Assembly (NCBI GenBank): GCA_002731275.1 | Contig: PCBK01000104.1 | Location: 44,743-108,742 of the forward strand | Direction: 5' to 3' | From: Deltaproteobacteria bacterium | GTDB taxonomy: Bacteria > Myxococcota_C > UBA6777 | Length of the DNA: 64,000 bases | Part shown: positions 10,301 to 21,300 of the stretch, piece by piece | Layout of the letters: each line of letters begins with the position of its first letter | How positions within the stretch are numbered: the first letter of the stretch is position 1 | The notes under the pieces: model-generated | What the model was told of the DNA's origin: nothing | Database searches by the model: none | Seen by the model: the letters and a program-made list of their open reading frames with translations, nothing else | Made by a program: the position numbers and the translations under genes

Positions 10301-10553
10301 ATTCTTGATCCCGATGGCGCTCTCGCTCGCTGCTGGAGTCTTTTGCGCTACCTTTGTGACGCTTGTCCTCGTCCCATGCCTGACGTTGATCAATAACGAT
10401 CTCAAGAGACTGTATCACCTGATTCGCCACAGAGAGTGGATGTCGATCAATGACTTCGCGGTGATGGATCGTTCACGTCACAAGATCGAGCTCGACGAGC
10501 CCACCAGCCAAGCTTCCCATGCACAGGGAACACAGCCACAGACAGCACATTGA
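7311..10553 (+). CDS. RND efflux inner-membrane transporter (AcrB/CusA-like HAE family)
   Basis: 1080 aa with duplicated TM blocks and typical motifs (VIGILVDDAIVVAENVFSHIE; GVVGAILGHWVMGVPLTILSFFGIVGVSGVVVNDSIILMD). Confidence 0.95.
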   Translation: MRKVIEWVVTHPTVVNLFMVGVVVAGFFAIDVMPKESFPETSFDVIVVEAQYRGAGPKEIENGILIKVEEAIQGISGISQVSSEAKENIGVIRVELNRGTDVAEALRDVKDKVEQISGYPTDAETPRTYQASRRVPVLYYALSGTLKRSQLQSLAQHVKDELLSTDGISLVNVNGMKEREISIEIDEVSLRKYQLQISDITQALKFANLDLSGGVVKTKREDFRIRFYGKKYLAKDLEQIVVRTLPGGGFVRLRDVAKAREAFADTGTQFYYNGKPSILIELQSTSDANILKVAKLARAKMATIIPTLPKGAQVDTYKDNTQPLNERISLLANNGFQGLILVLLVLSFFMNVRLAMWVASGLLLSIIGSFTLALGGGLTINMMSLFGLILVIGILVDDAIVVAENVFSHIEAGKSPAQAAIDGTVEVLPAVLTAVITTCLTFLPLFFMGGFIGKFIYMIPAMVIAALVCSLFESLLILPPHLAHSLKPRGSAEFTQNRFRTLVDKGFGWLREDVYGRSLKWLLRWRWPVLAGSIGVFLLSLGLLQGGFVRFVFFPEIDGDQIAVRFVMKPGTPLEKTRAVAERAEKAAAEVAKELKQQYKQEIVESSVRWLGRLTAMSPGFSSATGDEVGEVQLNLLSGDKRKLSANDVLRRWREKVGSVSGALSVSFDLLGTPPLGKPLEFQLLSDDVKQLRAASSYLKKRLLTFGGVYTPEDDLEDGKRELRMSLTPLAKSMGLSMQDLATKLRNRVYGQEVMNLQRRKDEVRVFVRYPSKGPSLLQSFSQVEITTRDGKRIPLSLLVKWNVVKDLKVIRRLNRQRLATVSARLDESQGNRQDIIQSLKRKDLKKLAVIAPNVRVVFSGQSKEQAKVFAGMRYAFPMAMFGIFFVMVLIFQSYSQSIIVMAMIPFGVVGAILGHWVMGVPLTILSFFGIVGVSGVVVNDSIILMDTINRKFEEGLPLFDAVWQAGQSRLRAILSTTLTTVVGVGPLLFEQSRQAQFLIPMALSLAAGVFCATFVTLVLVPCLTLINNDLKRLYHLIRHREWMSINDFAVMDRSRHKIELDEPTSQASHAQGTQPQTAH

Positions 10554-10618
10554 GCGTACACCCTTAGGCTACTCCTGGAAAAAGAGCTGGGAAACGAGCG
10601 CACGAAAGGAACATCGAT

Positions 10619-12160
10619 ATGAGAGCGTTTATCCTTCGATCTATGCTTTTGCTGGGAGGCGTGTATATGTGCCTCCCACACCAACAAGTCAGCGCGAAAA
10701 CGAAAAAGAAAACAAACCGTTTGGGACGTCTTCACTGGAAACAACGAAAGGTGGCGCTTGCGGATAACACGCAAACAAAGCAGCCTACAACGTCTGTACA
10801 AAAGCGCGCACCAAACAGTCGCCTGAAGAGACTCAAACTGTTACCTTCCGTCTCTTGGAAGGCGATCTCTTCGAAGGGATATACTGGGCAAAAGAGCGTA
10901 CTACCCAAGAGGCACGACAAAGGTTGGCCTGTGTGGTCATTTGCCTCTGTCCTCGCTCGTGTCCGCAAGCAAAACCTCGACCTGAAGTTGTTGCGACGAC
11001 GGATCAAACAATCACAGATCATGCGTTCACAGGCCTGGGGCGCTGTGCGTCCGACACTTCAACTGCAAGGCAATTACATTCGCAACTCAAATGAAGCCTC
11101 GGTGAATATGGGCTCTGAGAGCATTGTGATTACACCTTACAATCAGTGGACGATGAGCATGCAGTTAAACTGGAACATCTTCCATCTTCCGAGTATCCCG
11201 AATATTAAGGCCGCCTATCTCGACGTCCAAAAGACCAAACAGCTCGCAAAGCAGACGCAAAGAGAGGTCGTGTATGCCTCTTTGCAAGCCTACTACAGTA
11301 TCCTATTGTCCGATGGGATGGTCGAGATCGCGCGGCAATCTTGGGCCAACGCCAAGGAACACATGCAGATCGCGAAGCTCCGCACGAGCGCTGGGATCTC
11401 GACACGACTCAATGTGATGCGTGCGAAGTTGGATGTTGTGAAAGCCCAGCAAACCTACCTGAGCGCGATCAACGCGCTGCGCAACACACGTTTGTCTTTG
11501 CTCGTGCTGCTGAATGAGCAAAATGGTCACTTTCGCGTCACCGCCCCTAGCCGCCCAAAGAGTCCCTCGGGGACCGTTGTGGCGTGGCTGTCGAGCGCCC
11601 GTAAACAGCGTCCCGAGCTCAAAGAGAAGAAGCTCGCGATCCAGTCTGCAGAGGCGAAGCTGACAGGGCAATGGCTACAATTTGCGCCGACGATCGCCCT
11701 GACTGGGGCTGTGCAGGCGAACAACGCTGGTGGCTTTGCCAACCAATATGTCCAGTGGAACGTCGGTCTCGCCGCGCGACTCCCCCTGTACAATGGTGGC
11801 GCTCGTTTTGACGCGATCCAGCAGGCCAACAACGCGCTCAAACAGGCTCAGTTGGAATACCAAAAAGCTGACTTGACGATACGCAATGAGATCAAGCAGG
11901 CAGATATCAACCTGCGCAACAGCGTGATGAATTACCGCGTCGCACGTAACCAAAAGAAGATCGCTGAGGAGACATACCAGCTCAATGTCCACCGATACAA
12001 AGCAGGTTTAGCCTCGCCGATCGCGCTCTCTGACGCTTTGACGCAGTTGACCTCTGCGCGGATCAGCGTGTTGCGTGAGCGGTTCAATATGGATCTTGCG
12101 GTCCTTCAATTGCACCGATCGATGGGAACGCTCAGCAAGATCGCCAAGACGCTACGTTAG
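10619..12160 (+). CDS. TolC-family outer-membrane efflux protein
   Basis: OEP repeats (ALQAYYSILLSDGMVEIARQSWANAKEHMQIAKLRTSAG; ISVLRERFNMDLAVLQLHRSMGTL); third gene of the RND operon. Confidence 0.9.
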   Translation: MRAFILRSMLLLGGVYMCLPHQQVSAKTKKKTNRLGRLHWKQRKVALADNTQTKQPTTSVQKRAPNSRLKRLKLLPSVSWKAISSKGYTGQKSVLPKRHDKGWPVWSFASVLARVRKQNLDLKLLRRRIKQSQIMRSQAWGAVRPTLQLQGNYIRNSNEASVNMGSESIVITPYNQWTMSMQLNWNIFHLPSIPNIKAAYLDVQKTKQLAKQTQREVVYASLQAYYSILLSDGMVEIARQSWANAKEHMQIAKLRTSAGISTRLNVMRAKLDVVKAQQTYLSAINALRNTRLSLLVLLNEQNGHFRVTAPSRPKSPSGTVVAWLSSARKQRPELKEKKLAIQSAEAKLTGQWLQFAPTIALTGAVQANNAGGFANQYVQWNVGLAARLPLYNGGARFDAIQQANNALKQAQLEYQKADLTIRNEIKQADINLRNSVMNYRVARNQKKIAEETYQLNVHRYKAGLASPIALSDALTQLTSARISVLRERFNMDLAVLQLHRSMGTLSKIAKTLR

Positions 12161-12176
12161 GCCATTGTGTTGGTGT

Positions 12177-13961
12177 TCACTTGTAGGAAAATTGATAGGA
12201 TGCGATGGGTTCGGAGTAGCGAGGAGATTTGACGTAGAGGTAGGCAAATTGTTTTGCGTACTTGCCGGGTTTTTTGAGGAGGTCACGCACAAAGCGATAG
12301 GACACTGCCTGATAACGCAAGTTGATATCGATTTTGTACGGTCCTTTGGGGAGAGAGGGGATCTTGTACTGGATGTCTTCTCGTCCACCGACAAAGTCCT
12401 TATCCGTCTTGGCTGCGCCGACGACCGCGATATCGTTGGGTGCCTTCTCTTTATCGAAACCCTTGGGTAACAATCTGTTGTCTTTGGCGTACTTGGCTCC
12501 ACGTAGGAGCGTGTAGGTGACCTCTTTGTCCGTGTTCTGCATGATGGCCTCATAGACTGCGACCTGCGAAGGTTTTGTGATGACCTTGTGATGGGGTTCA
12601 AAGGTCTTTGCATCTTGATCGGCGTCCACGCCTTCGATCTCACCAAAGGGTTTCTCTTTCCCCGAAAAGAAGAGGACGCGGTTGTTTTTGTCGCGTACTT
12701 TGACCTGCAAGAAGACACGGCGAGCAGGATAACCCGAGGGGAGCTTATGCCCCGTCTGGTTGACGATCCGTACAGTGAAGGACAACGTGCCTTTGGAGAA
12801 GGTCGTGTTGTGGACTTCCAGACGTGCGGCGGAGCGCAACATTTGCGCTGTCTTTTTGATCGTAAAGTCGAAGTTGTTGGCGGAAATGCCGAGCAGTTGT
12901 TTGTTGTCTTTCATCATTTGGAGCATAAACTTGTTGCCACCGACGAAGATGTGTTGTCCAAAGTGGCTACGTGTGGTGTCCAGCCAGGGGGGACGTTGGC
13001 TGATGATGACACCTGATGTCGGCGTCATGTGGCAGCTCTGACACGTCTGTTGCTTCGTGCTTTTGGCATATGCACTCCATTTCCACTCTGAGTAGACCAT
13101 CTGTTCGGGGAACTGTTGTGCATCTGTTTTGGGGATGATCTTGCCGTTTTTGTCGACGAATGGGGTTTTCAGGTTGTGGCAGCTCCCGCAGAGCTTAGAG
13201 TCCGAGATGTGGCTACTACCTGTTGGTGTGTAGTCGACGTGGTTTTGCATGGGCATGGGGATGACGTCGTTGTAGGGACCGTAAATTTTGCGGTCCACCG
13301 CGTCTGCGAATGTCTCGATCACATATTTTCCGGAGAACCCAGCGAGCGTCCCCATGGCTTTTGTCGGCTTGATTTGGTGGCACGCAGTACAACTGACGCC
13401 ATCCATCGCCTGGTGAAAGTAGGGGTTTGCTTTTTGGAACAGCCCCTTGCTTCCAAACAGGTCGTACGGCTTTTTGGCTTTTCGTGCTTCGACGTTAGCC
13501 ATGGGTGCGTGACAGCGGGTGCATTTGTCTGTGAGTAACTTTTTGTGTTTGGGGTTGCGTTGTATCTCGGTCTCGACTTTGGCGCGCCAGAGAGGATCTC
13601 GTGTCGAGTTGGCCATCATCGTCGAAGACCAGGCCGTCTCGATCGAGACGTCATCGTCGTTCTCATCCGTGATGTTGTTGTGACAGAAGGCGCAATTCTC
13701 CGAGCCTGAGAAGTGTTTGGATGTGAAGTCGTGGTTGGACGTTGGTGTGCTCTTCGGCTTGGGAAATTGGGTGGGAAACGCAGCCTCTTTTGGCACTGCT
13801 TTGATCACCACTTTGACTTGTTTTTTTGTGCTCTTTTGCGTCGTTGGTTTTGTTGTCGATGTGCTCTTCGCATTGCATTGTGTGAGGACAATACCCAACG
13901 AGAGCAACAGGACGGGGTAGATGTGCTTGTTGTTATGTGGCCAGCTCATGTGTTTCTCCAT
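12177..13961 (-). CDS. Multiheme (five CxxCH) cytochrome c lipoprotein
   Basis: Likely start MEKHMSWPHNNKHIYPVLLLSLGIVLTQC (lipobox). Motifs CAFCH, CTRCH, CTACH, CGSCH, CQSCH. The longer ORF upstream overlaps the next gene and is not credible. Confidence 0.85.
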   Translation of the reverse strand: MEKHMSWPHNNKHIYPVLLLSLGIVLTQCNAKSTSTTKPTTQKSTKKQVKVVIKAVPKEAAFPTQFPKPKSTPTSNHDFTSKHFSGSENCAFCHNNITDENDDDVSIETAWSSTMMANSTRDPLWRAKVETEIQRNPKHKKLLTDKCTRCHAPMANVEARKAKKPYDLFGSKGLFQKANPYFHQAMDGVSCTACHQIKPTKAMGTLAGFSGKYVIETFADAVDRKIYGPYNDVIPMPMQNHVDYTPTGSSHISDSKLCGSCHNLKTPFVDKNGKIIPKTDAQQFPEQMVYSEWKWSAYAKSTKQQTCQSCHMTPTSGVIISQRPPWLDTTRSHFGQHIFVGGNKFMLQMMKDNKQLLGISANNFDFTIKKTAQMLRSAARLEVHNTTFSKGTLSFTVRIVNQTGHKLPSGYPARRVFLQVKVRDKNNRVLFFSGKEKPFGEIEGVDADQDAKTFEPHHKVITKPSQVAVYEAIMQNTDKEVTYTLLRGAKYAKDNRLLPKGFDKEKAPNDIAVVGAAKTDKDFVGGREDIQYKIPSLPKGPYKIDINLRYQAVSYRFVRDLLKKPGKYAKQFAYLYVKSPRYSEPIASYQFSYK

Positions 13962-14185
13962 GTCATTTATGTCGACAAAGCAAGGGCACAAGGATGCGCT
14001 TGCTTGTTTAGAGACACTATAAAGCACAGAGAGTCGACAAGGGCGGACTTTTGAGAGGCCAACGTGATTGAGTATTTTTGGGGGGTTCTTTAACGGAAAC
14101 AGATGATTAGGGATCCTCAGGGAGGGGCGAAGAGGGGGGGCGCTGCGACAACTTGCCGCACTTTGGACGTTCTTTTTGGAGGGGG

Positions 14186-14707
14186 CTAGAGTCCGAAGGA
14201 TTGTTGTGTGAACGCGAGGGAGCGTTGGTCTTTGGGGGGAGGAGGTGGCATTTTGTGTTTGGAAAAGTAAGCCCACAAAGAGATGGAGCCGACAATGACA
14301 CCGGCGGAGAGGGCGCTGAGGCCGACTGCGGAGAGTACGTTGCCCAGGTACTTTTGTTCGTCGATGTGTTGCCTCTTCTCTTCGATCGTTTTGCCTGGGA
14401 TGCTGTCGAGATCTTTGAGTTTGCTTCCGAGGCTGTTCTTTTCTATCTGGTTCCAGGTCAAGATGGCGGCACCTGTAAAGGTCAACGCACCACCACCGAT
14501 CATGCCGATGATGACGAGTTTCGGTGTCCGTCCAAAGCTTGGATGGGGGAGTGTTTGAGGGAGACTTTGTTTGCCCGATGATTTGGCGACGAGTCTTTTC
14601 TTTTTGTGTTTCTTTTTTGGAGGGGGTTTTGCATGTACTGGAGTGGCGAGACCTGCCCAGAGCAGGAACATTGTCAGGTAGATTGTCCAAGAGGGGGGAG
14701 TTGTCAT
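14186..14707 (-). CDS. Small membrane protein with signal peptide, unknown function
   Basis: MTTPPSWTIYLTMFLLWAGLATPVHAKPPPKKKHKKKR then two hydrophobic stretches (LVIIGMIGGGALTFTGAAIL; LSALSAGVIVGSISLWAYF). Confidence 0.6.
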   Translation of the reverse strand: MTTPPSWTIYLTMFLLWAGLATPVHAKPPPKKKHKKKRLVAKSSGKQSLPQTLPHPSFGRTPKLVIIGMIGGGALTFTGAAILTWNQIEKNSLGSKLKDLDSIPGKTIEEKRQHIDEQKYLGNVLSAVGLSALSAGVIVGSISLWAYFSKHKMPPPPPKDQRSLAFTQQSFGL

Positions 14708-15333
14708 GTATTTGACCCAAAATGAATACGTGTCCACGTCACCTTTGCCTTCAACAGATACTACTACAAGTAGACGTCCATTTCCAGAGTTTATTGTGGC
14801 GGATTGGTCACTTTTTTTGGCAAAAAGCGCTATCTGGGTTAAAAAAGCCGATGCACGTAAGTGATTGGGGAGAAGCTTTTTTGTGGGGTGAGAAAGGTGA
14901 ACTGAGAGCTTCTTGCGCTTTGCACCATGTCTTTTGATTTTTGGGACTTTTTATACACACGAAAACATTCGACAGTCTTGACAAAGAGTGAGTCCTCGTG
15001 CAATGCCGATGTTCGCTTTGGTGTTGAGGCTATGACTCTTCTAAAGAGTTTTTCTGTAGCCTCGACTCTATGGATAAAAGAAGTGACTGATAAAGATGGG
15101 ACCAAGATTTTTGTAAGAAGGTCCACTCCACGACGAATACAGCCTGTGTATTCACCCCACCGATGCCTCATGGAAGAGCCATTTGTATTGACAGGGATAC
15201 GTCATTTTTTCTAGCGAGAACACGAAGCAGTCGTCTTTTTTGGATTTTTTGCGACGTGCGTTCTCGAAGCTGTCTCCTTCACATTTGAGAATTGGAGACA
15301 TCACTGGCAACAGAAGAAAGGAGAAATGAAACG

Positions 15334-18300
15334 ATGTTCACTGTAAACTCTTCGATGAGAGGTCTTCTCATCGCCTTTGCATTTTTGATATGGGCGTCGC
15401 CTTCGTGGGCACAAACCCCTATCAGTCCTGGAAATGTACGGGCAAATTACCAACAAGCACAAAACCGCTCGGTGCTGACGTGGGAACCTAGAGGTACCTA
15501 TCGTGTGGCCGCCGACATCACCGGAACACAGACGCTGACATGGCGTGGTTCACAAGTGTACGATCAGCGCCCTGGTCAAAACCCCAACAACTGGAATGTC
15601 CAAAACTTTGGCTCCGCGGTCTGGGGCAAAAACGGAAACGAGCTGACCGAGACAGCTAACCAGGGGGGGATCTGGCACTACAACAAAGCTTTTGGTTGGT
15701 CGGACTACAACTTCTCCTTCCAATTTAGAACGCTGAGCCGGGTGGGAGGACAAAGTAACACAGATGATGACCCTCTCGGTATCACCTGGCGTTACACCGA
15801 TCAAAATAACTACTACGCGTTGTATCTTTGTGGTTATCAACGCTACAGTAACTGCGGTACATTTGGGATGCCCAGCGGCGTCAATTTCCGTGGGAGTGCC
15901 TTTATCCGTGTGCGCAATGGACGTGGGACGATCCTGCGCTCTTGGGCTGTAACAAGAGGGACGAAGATCCCACAGTCCTGGACGTACAATACCCAATACA
16001 CCATACGTGTGCTCACAAGTGGCAACAACTTCAAGGTGTTTTTGAAGGAGGGGAGTAACAACGAAGTCCGTATCCTCAATTACACAGAGTCCAACGCAAA
16101 TAACCTTCACGCCAAAGGCACATTTGGTACATTCAGTGTCTCTCAGCCTCACCAACGCTACGACAATTTTCGTATTGTGCACACTGAGTCTGAAGTACGT
16201 GGTGTGACGTCTGGTACGCTCACGACTGTATTCAAGAGCGCGTTTGCGCGGCTGAACAACGCCAACTTCAATACGTTGCTGGCATCGCAGGTGACGACGT
16301 GGCGTAACCAATTTGGTTTTGCGGCCAATCAAGTCAGCCTGACACGAGTCTACACAGACATCGTCAACCAAGGTTCGATGTTCGAAGCCAAGCCCAGCAC
16401 AAATGGTACCAACACAACCGCGACAAACCCCGCTTCCTTCCCGTATGGTCGGCAAAAGGCCAATGCGATCCGCTACCTTGTCCTTCGCAATGGAGCACAG
16501 GTCGGTGGGATCCTGACTGCGCAAACCTATACCGATAATTACGGTGTCTGTACTGTCCGTCCTGGTACAAAATACGACTACCGGGTACGTTCCAGAAACA
16601 ACGCAAACCAGACAAGCGGGAACTCTGCGATCGCTTCCGTGACTGTTACCAACGCGACGCCAACGATCACATCACCTCTTTCACAGACAAAGGCCAAGGG
16701 GACCCCCTGGACATTGGACCTGTCTCCTTTTGTTGCAGACGCTGATTCACCAGACAGTCGATTGACGATCACCGAAAACAGCGCAAATGTCACCGTGAAT
16801 GGTCGTGTGTTGACATTCAATTATCCAACCTCTTTTGTCGGTAGCTCCCAAGTTGTCAATGTGACTGTCACTGATTGCTGGGGTGCCAAGGCGACAGGTG
16901 TCATCCGTGTTACCTTACTCAACAGTCCTCCTGTGATCACTGGTACACCTCCTAATACTGCGACGATGGGGACAAAGTACGCGTACACCGTCCAGGCGAC
17001 AGACCCCGAGAAGACAAAGCTCACGTACACACTCAAGGCTGGACCAACAGGCGCGGCGATCGATGCATCGACAGGTGCGCTCTCCTGGACGCCTGGACCG
17101 AACAACGGTGGCAAGACCTTTACATTCACTGTGGAGGTTTGTGATGCTGGCAATCCAAAAGCTTGTGCGACACAGACATGGACTGTCAAGGTCAACAATC
17201 GTCCCCCTGTGATCACGAGCAGCGCGCCGACAAACGCGACCGCGAGCAAGATCTACACATATGCAGTGAAAGCCTCCGATCCAGACGGTGACACACTGAC
17301 CTATTCTTTGCCGACCAAGCCTGCTGGGGCGAGTATCAACGCGTCGACAGGGGCGATCTCCTGGACTCCGGCACCTGCGGACGCTGGTAAAACTGTGAGC
17401 TTCCAGGTGCGTGTTTGTGATTCATCGACACCGCCAGCGTGTGTGACGCAATCCTGGAGCGTCAAAGTCTCCGCGGCCAACAATCTTCCGCAGATCGCAG
17501 GTGTGCCTCCCACACAGCTCCAAGACGGACAGACAATGGTCTATGCACCAACTGTCGTGGATTCCGATCTTCCAAATGATACACATACCTGGAAGCTCGA
17601 TAAGGGACCTGCTGGTGCCAAATTCGACACCAAAACGGGCCGCCTTGAGTGGACGCCGGCTGCAGCTGATGTCGGTAAAGAGATCGAATTCTCTGTAACT
17701 GTCTGCGATAAAGCGGGTAGCTGTGCGACACAAACCTGGAAGGTCAAAGTCATCAAAGGAAATAACCCACCGCTGATCGTGGGTACACCCTCGACAACTG
17801 CGACACCTTCGACTGTGTACACCTATACACCTGCTGTTCAGGACAACGATCCTGGTGACACACACACCTGGAAGCTCGATAAGGGACCAGCCGGTGCGAA
17901 CGTCGATCCTAGCACTGGTGCGCTCTCCTGGACACCTGCTGCGACGGACGCTGGAAAGTCCTTCGACTTCTCCGTGACTGTCTGTGATAAAGCAGGTAGC
18001 TGTGCGACGCAAACCTGGAAGGTCAATGTCTCCAGTCTCAACACACCCCCACAGATCTCTGGTTCTCCTGGGACAAGCGGAGCTGTCGGACAAGCATACA
18101 CATACGCACCCAAAGTTGTCGATCCAGACAAAGGCGACACACACTCCTGGACCCTGGTCAACGGCCCCTCTGGTGCGACTGCGGATGCATCGACAGGTGC
18201 TGTCTCCTGGACGCCTGCTGCTGCTGATAACAACAAAGAATCCACATTTGAGCTGCGTGTCTGTGATGACAAAGGCGCATGTGCCACACAGATCTGGAAA

Positions 18301-21300
18301 GTGCGTGTCGGAGCAGGAAATAAAGCGCCTGTTTTGACGGGTGTTCCTTCCACAGTTGCCCAAGAAGAGACTGCGTACACATACGCTCCCAAGGCGACAG
18401 ATCCCGAAGGTGGTGCGTTGACATGGTCGCTGAAAGGTGGTCCCAACGGCGCGAGCGTCGATCCTACAACAGGTGCGCTCTCCTGGACGCCTCCTAAAGG
18501 TTCGGGGGGACAAGTCTTCCCGTTCGAGATCGAGGTCTGTGATGCACAGGGTAGCTGTGTCACACAAAAATGGCTTGTGAAGGTCACTTCGACAGGCACA
18601 GGTAACACACCACCACGTATTACGACCACGCCTTCGACCAACGGGACCTCCGGAAAAGCATATACCTATGCGCCCAAAGTGGACGATCCTGATGCAGGTG
18701 ACACACAGACATGGACTCTCCCAAAAGGACCCAATGGTGCAAAAATTGATGCGACGACTGGAGCGGTCTCCTGGACGCCTGCTGCGGCTGATGTTGGGAA
18801 AGAGATCGAGTTTGAGGTGAAGGTCTGTGATAAAGCGGGCGACTGTGCGACGCAAACCTGGAAGGTCAAAGTCGTACAAGGTAACAACCCACCACAGATC
18901 ACAGGGACACCTTCGACACTCGCAACGACCGCCAAGCAGTACGTCTTTGCACCCGGTGTCAACGATCCAGATGTGGGTGACACACACACCTGGAAGTTGC
19001 TCCAAGGTCCGGCTGGTGTGAGTGCCCACCCAACGAATGGCGCTGTCATCTGGCAGCCTAAAGCTGCTGATGTCGGTAAAACGTACGATTTGGAGCTTGA
19101 AGTTTGTGACCAGGGTGGTCTCTGTGCGCAACGTAAGTGGAAAGTCTTTGTCACAACAGGTGCTGTCAACACCGCACCTGTGATCACGTCTTCGCCTGTG
19201 ACTGCCGGACAAGAAGGTACACCATACAATTATATGCCTGTCGCTGTTGATCCCGACTATCTCGACATTCTGACTTGGACGTTGGTCAAAGGACCGGCTG
19301 GTGCCAGTGTCGATCCCAAGACTGGAGAGGTCTCCTGGACGCCTGGTGCTGCCGATGTCGGTAAAGACGTCGAGTTCACGATCCGTGTGTGTGATAAAGC
19401 AGGAAGCTGCACAACGCAGACCTGGAAAGTCACTGTGGCCAAAGGGAACAGAGCGCCAGTCTTCACAAGTCAACCACCCAAGACCGCCTACACAGGCGAG
19501 CCCGTCGAATACACTCCGACGATCACGGATGATCCTGGTGACAAACACACCTGGAGCTTCGATCAGGCGCCTCCTGCTGCGAAGATCGATCCCTCAACTG
19601 GAAAGGTCACATGGAATCCCGGTAAATCCGACGCTGATAAACCGGTGACCTTCGTCGTGAAGGTGTGTGATGATGGCACACCCAAACAGTGTTCAACACA
19701 AACCTTTACATTGACACCTCGCCAAAAGTGTAAGGTGGACATCGACTGTGGCGCGCCCAACATCTGTATCGCCGATGCTGATGGTGAGACTGTTTGCCGT
19801 GAACCTGGCTGCGCAGATCAATCACCTAAATGTACGGGAACAGGCTTTTGTCAGGATGGTAGCTGTCATCCCAACAGTTGCCTCACAAAGACATGTGCAG
19901 CTGATACGACTTGTCGTCCTTCTGATGGCAAGTGTGTGCCTTCTTGTGCTGGCGTGAAGTGTCAGGCTGGTGAGCGTTGTGTAGACGGAGCCTGTGTCGG
20001 GAACGCCTGTTCTAATGGAGGCGTCGCCTGTAAGGCTGATGAAGTCTGCGATGAGAGCGATGCAAATAATCCCAAATGCGTTCAAAATCCATGTAACGGA
20101 CAGGCCTGTCGACACGGTCGTGTCTGTGATCCTGAGCGTTGTATCGATGATCCTTGTGCAGGCATGAAGTGCCCCACAGATCAACGCTGTCTCGCCGGAC
20201 AATGTGTCGATCTGTTGCCTTGTAATGTCGATATTAACTGCCCTGGTGACGAGATCTGTCTCGCCGGTAAATGTCGTCCCGCCGGCTGTCACACCAACGC
20301 ATGTGCTGCTGGTCAGGTTTGCCTCGACAGCGCTTGTAAAGACAATGAATGTCCCACACCTGGTGGCAAAGCCTGTGGGCCAGATGAATTCTGTCGACCT
20401 GCAAGTAACGCTTGTGTCCCAACCTGTGCGAATGCCAATTGTCCGGCAGGTGAGAGCTGTGTCGATGGTAAGTGTGCTGCCGACCCCTGCGCAAATAAGA
20501 CCTGTAACGTCGGTGAAGTCTGTATCAAAGGTGATTGTAAGACCGACTACTGCGCGGGAGGCAATAAGTGCAAACACGGTCGTATCTGTAGCACCTTCGA
20601 GAATGCCTGCCTTACAGACCCATGTGCAGGTGTGACCTGTCCTGGCCAACTGGTCTGTGTGAACGGACAATGTCTCGATAACACCTGTCAGTTCGACAAA
20701 GACTGTCCAGGTGACGAGCTCTGTGTGCAAAAACAATGTACAAAAGTCACCTGTACACAAGACAGTGATTGCGCGTCTGGTGAGCTCTGTGTCGAGGGGA
20801 CATGTGCGACAAATGCTTGTGAGAACAAGACTTGTGCGAGCGGTCAAGCCTGCCGAAATGGTCAGTGTGTTGGCTCTTGTGCTGGTGTTTTCTGTGCGTC
20901 TGGTGAGGTCTGTGTGGACGGCGCCTGTACAAAAGATCCTTGCAGCGGCGTGACCTGTCAGGCCGACGAGACCTGTCAAAACGGGACTTGTGTGAAGGAT
21001 CTTTGTAAAAGTGAGCAATCACCTTGTAAAGCTGGTCGTGTCTGCGTTGTTGATACCTGTCAAACAGAGCCCTGCAAAGGCGTAGCATGCTCCAATGGCG
21101 AAGTGTGCAAGGATGGTCAGTGCGGAGGCGATAAAGTCTGCGAATTCGACGCAGACTGCGCTGGTGATGCTGTCTGTCTCGATAAAAAATGCCAGCCCGC
21201 AGGTTGCTACAACGACAACTCTTGTCAGGACCCCAAAGTCTGTACAAAGGCCGCCTGTGTCGAGAATCCATGTGCAAATAAGAGGTGTGGTGCTGACACC

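Noticed and set aside
13962-14720. N-terminal extension of the 847-aa ORF 12177..14720
   Set aside because: Basic, low-complexity sequence overlapping the 14186..14707 gene; a lipoprotein signal starts at 13961/13949.
14927-15214. 95-aa plus-strand ORF upstream of the 2182-aa gene
   Set aside because: No clear RBS, no recognisable domain; likely chance ORF in spacer.
17422-19548. 708-aa minus-strand ORF inside the 2182-aa gene
   Set aside because: Shadow ORF produced by the periodic coding repeats on the other strand; no start context and low-complexity sequence.
19822-21018. 398-aa and other minus-strand ORFs (e.g. 20747..21835) opposite the Cys-rich repeats
   Set aside because: Antisense of repeated TGT/TGC codons; composition is implausible for a protein.
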